Shown in pieces: positions 14,315-15,185 of a DNA stretch of 15,185 bases. The translations under genes and the position numbers were made by a program. The stretch covers positions 5,608 through 20,792 of the forward strand of contig JAHFKH010000014.1 of assembly GCA_023245435.1 (NCBI GenBank), written 5' to 3'. Below the pieces are notes generated by a model that saw nothing but the letters and a program-made list of their open reading frames with translations, was not told the origin of the DNA and did no database searches. Each line of letters begins with the position of its first letter. The first letter of the stretch is position 1. The stretch is from Candidatus Shapirobacteria bacterium (GTDB taxonomy: Bacteria > Patescibacteriota > Microgenomatia > UBA12405).

Positions 14315-15185
14315 GTATTTGGGTTTTTATTATTTGTCTAATTTTTCAGCTAATTCCTGTTATCAAAAGTGGCACTTCAATTCAAAAAGGATTAGGATTT
14401 TGGGGTCCAAATGGTCATGATGCCATTTGGCATTTGGCTCTAATTAATCATATCAATAACCCACTAAAAATCGAAATGCCTATATTTTCTGGTGAATATT
14501 TAAAAAATTATCATCCATTTTTTGATATATTTATTGCCTATATTTCACAAATAACCCAACTATCTTCTACTTTGTTACTTTTCCAAATTTTTCCTATAAT
14601 ATCAACTATTTTATATTTATTTTTAAGCTATAAAATTGGCAAAATAATTACCAAATCGAGTTATGGTGGTTTAATCTTAATGATTTTAAATACAATCAAT
14701 AATTCATTTGGTTGGGTAGTCAATTTTATTCAAAAACATAATTTTGAAGGAGAATCTCTTTTTTGGTCAATGCAACCTCCCAGTAATCAACTTAATCCTC
14801 CCTTTTTATTATCCTTGGTTTTAATCTTGACCCTAATTTATATTTTATTATCAACCAAAGTTTTAAATAAAAAGCTGATATTGGCAATTTCCTCAATATT
14901 AATTTTTCTACCTGTCATCAAGGCTTATGCCGCTATACCTGCATTTATAATATTTTTCATATATATATTTAAAACCAAAAAATATTATAAAACATTTATT
15001 TTATCGTTATTATTTTCAATTCTTCTTTTCCTTCAGTTTAATAAAAACTCTTCTTCACTATTAATTTGGCAACCATTTTGGTTTATCAAATCACTATTTG
15101 AATCAACCGACAAGTTATATATTCCTCGTTTTGCCAATTTGGCCCAAGCTAGTGGTCTCAAGCCAATATTATTTTATATAATTGG
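14293..15185 (+). CDS. Large multi-membrane GT-C-like protein, N-terminal part (runs off the window)
   Basis: The reading frame starts with ATG at 14293 and stays open for 297 codons to the window edge. TM1 (about 7-24) is followed by a loop with GPNGHDAIWH (38-47) and later GEYLKNYHPFFD, then many hydrophobic helices. The Asp in HDAIWH sits where GT-C enzymes place their catalytic acid, and the layout resembles large glycosyltransferase or glycan-polymerase-like membrane proteins. The family cannot be named from this part. It overlaps the flippase gene by 22 bases, so it is probably translated by coupling and belongs to the same operon. A polymerase (Wzy-like) role is an open possibility, since no other candidate is seen. 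Confidence 0.8.
   Translation, partial: MVKKTTISIWVFIICLIFQLIPVIKSGTSIQKGLGFWGPNGHDAIWHLALINHINNPLKIEMPIFSGEYLKNYHPFFDIFIAYISQITQLSSTLLLFQIFPIISTILYLFLSYKIGKIITKSSYGGLILMILNTINNSFGWVVNFIQKHNFEGESLFWSMQPPSNQLNPPFLLSLVLILTLIYILLSTKVLNKKLILAISSILIFLPVIKAYAAIPAFIIFFIYIFKTKKYYKTFILSLLFSILLFLQFNKNSSSLLIWQPFWFIKSLFESTDKLYIPRFANLAQASGLKPILFYII

Noticed and set aside
1..15185. tRNA/rRNA genes, CRISPR arrays, insertion sequences, riboswitches
   Set aside because: No cloverleaf-like sequence, repeat-spacer pattern, transposase or terminal repeats were seen, and the gaps between genes are too short (31 bases or fewer) for a riboswitch.

Overview
This is a gene-dense, strongly A+T-rich bacterial stretch with almost no non-coding DNA. 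The longest gap between genes is about 31 bases, and most neighbours overlap. Five traits point to a Patescibacteria/CPR genome, most likely Microgenomates-like; this assignment is inferred, since the window holds no rRNA or other phylogenetic marker. The traits are: FtsEX with a small membrane-anchored protein and an LCP protein, near-absence of Shine-Dalgarno sequences, a dense array of large multi-membrane (GT-C type) glycosyltransferases, heavy gene overlap, and standard-code use of TGA as a stop beside a release factor 2 gene.

Layout. Bases 1-4107 carry the end of prfB, then an LCP-family protein, a small anchored protein, FtsE, FtsX and a coiled-coil M23 (PcsB/EnvC-like) protein. Together these form a cell-division and peptidoglycan-remodelling block. 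Bases 4130-6246 are a GT2 glycosyltransferase plus a GT-C membrane glycosyltransferase. Bases 6247-7704 (minus strand) hold a second GT-C protein that looks like an inverted, tail-to-tail paralogue of the one before it. From 7736 to the window end runs a plus-strand operon: a second GT2 enzyme, a GT39-like enzyme, a GT87/PIG-M-like enzyme, a YfhO/PTPS-related membrane protein, a Wzx-type flippase, and a further GT-C-like protein cut by the window edge. All five junctions in this operon overlap.

How they may work together (inference). The GT2 enzymes would charge a polyprenyl-phosphate carrier with sugar on the cytoplasmic side. The GT-C proteins would use such lipid-linked sugars on the outer face. 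The flippase would move lipid-linked oligosaccharide across the membrane. The LCP protein could attach the finished glycan to peptidoglycan, while FtsEX and its M23 partner remodel the wall at division. No separate polymerase (Wzy) is recognised.

Most notable observations. (1) The M23 domain of the FtsEX partner protein appears circularly permuted: the HxH half comes before the HxxxD half, with all metal-site motifs kept. (2) Three transcription-unit starts, on both strands, share an extended -10-like box (TGnTATnnT) exactly six bases before ATG, and a fourth has TATAAT eight bases before. This geometry predicts leaderless mRNAs. (3) Two GT-C paralogues lie tail to tail with their stop codons touching (TAATTA).
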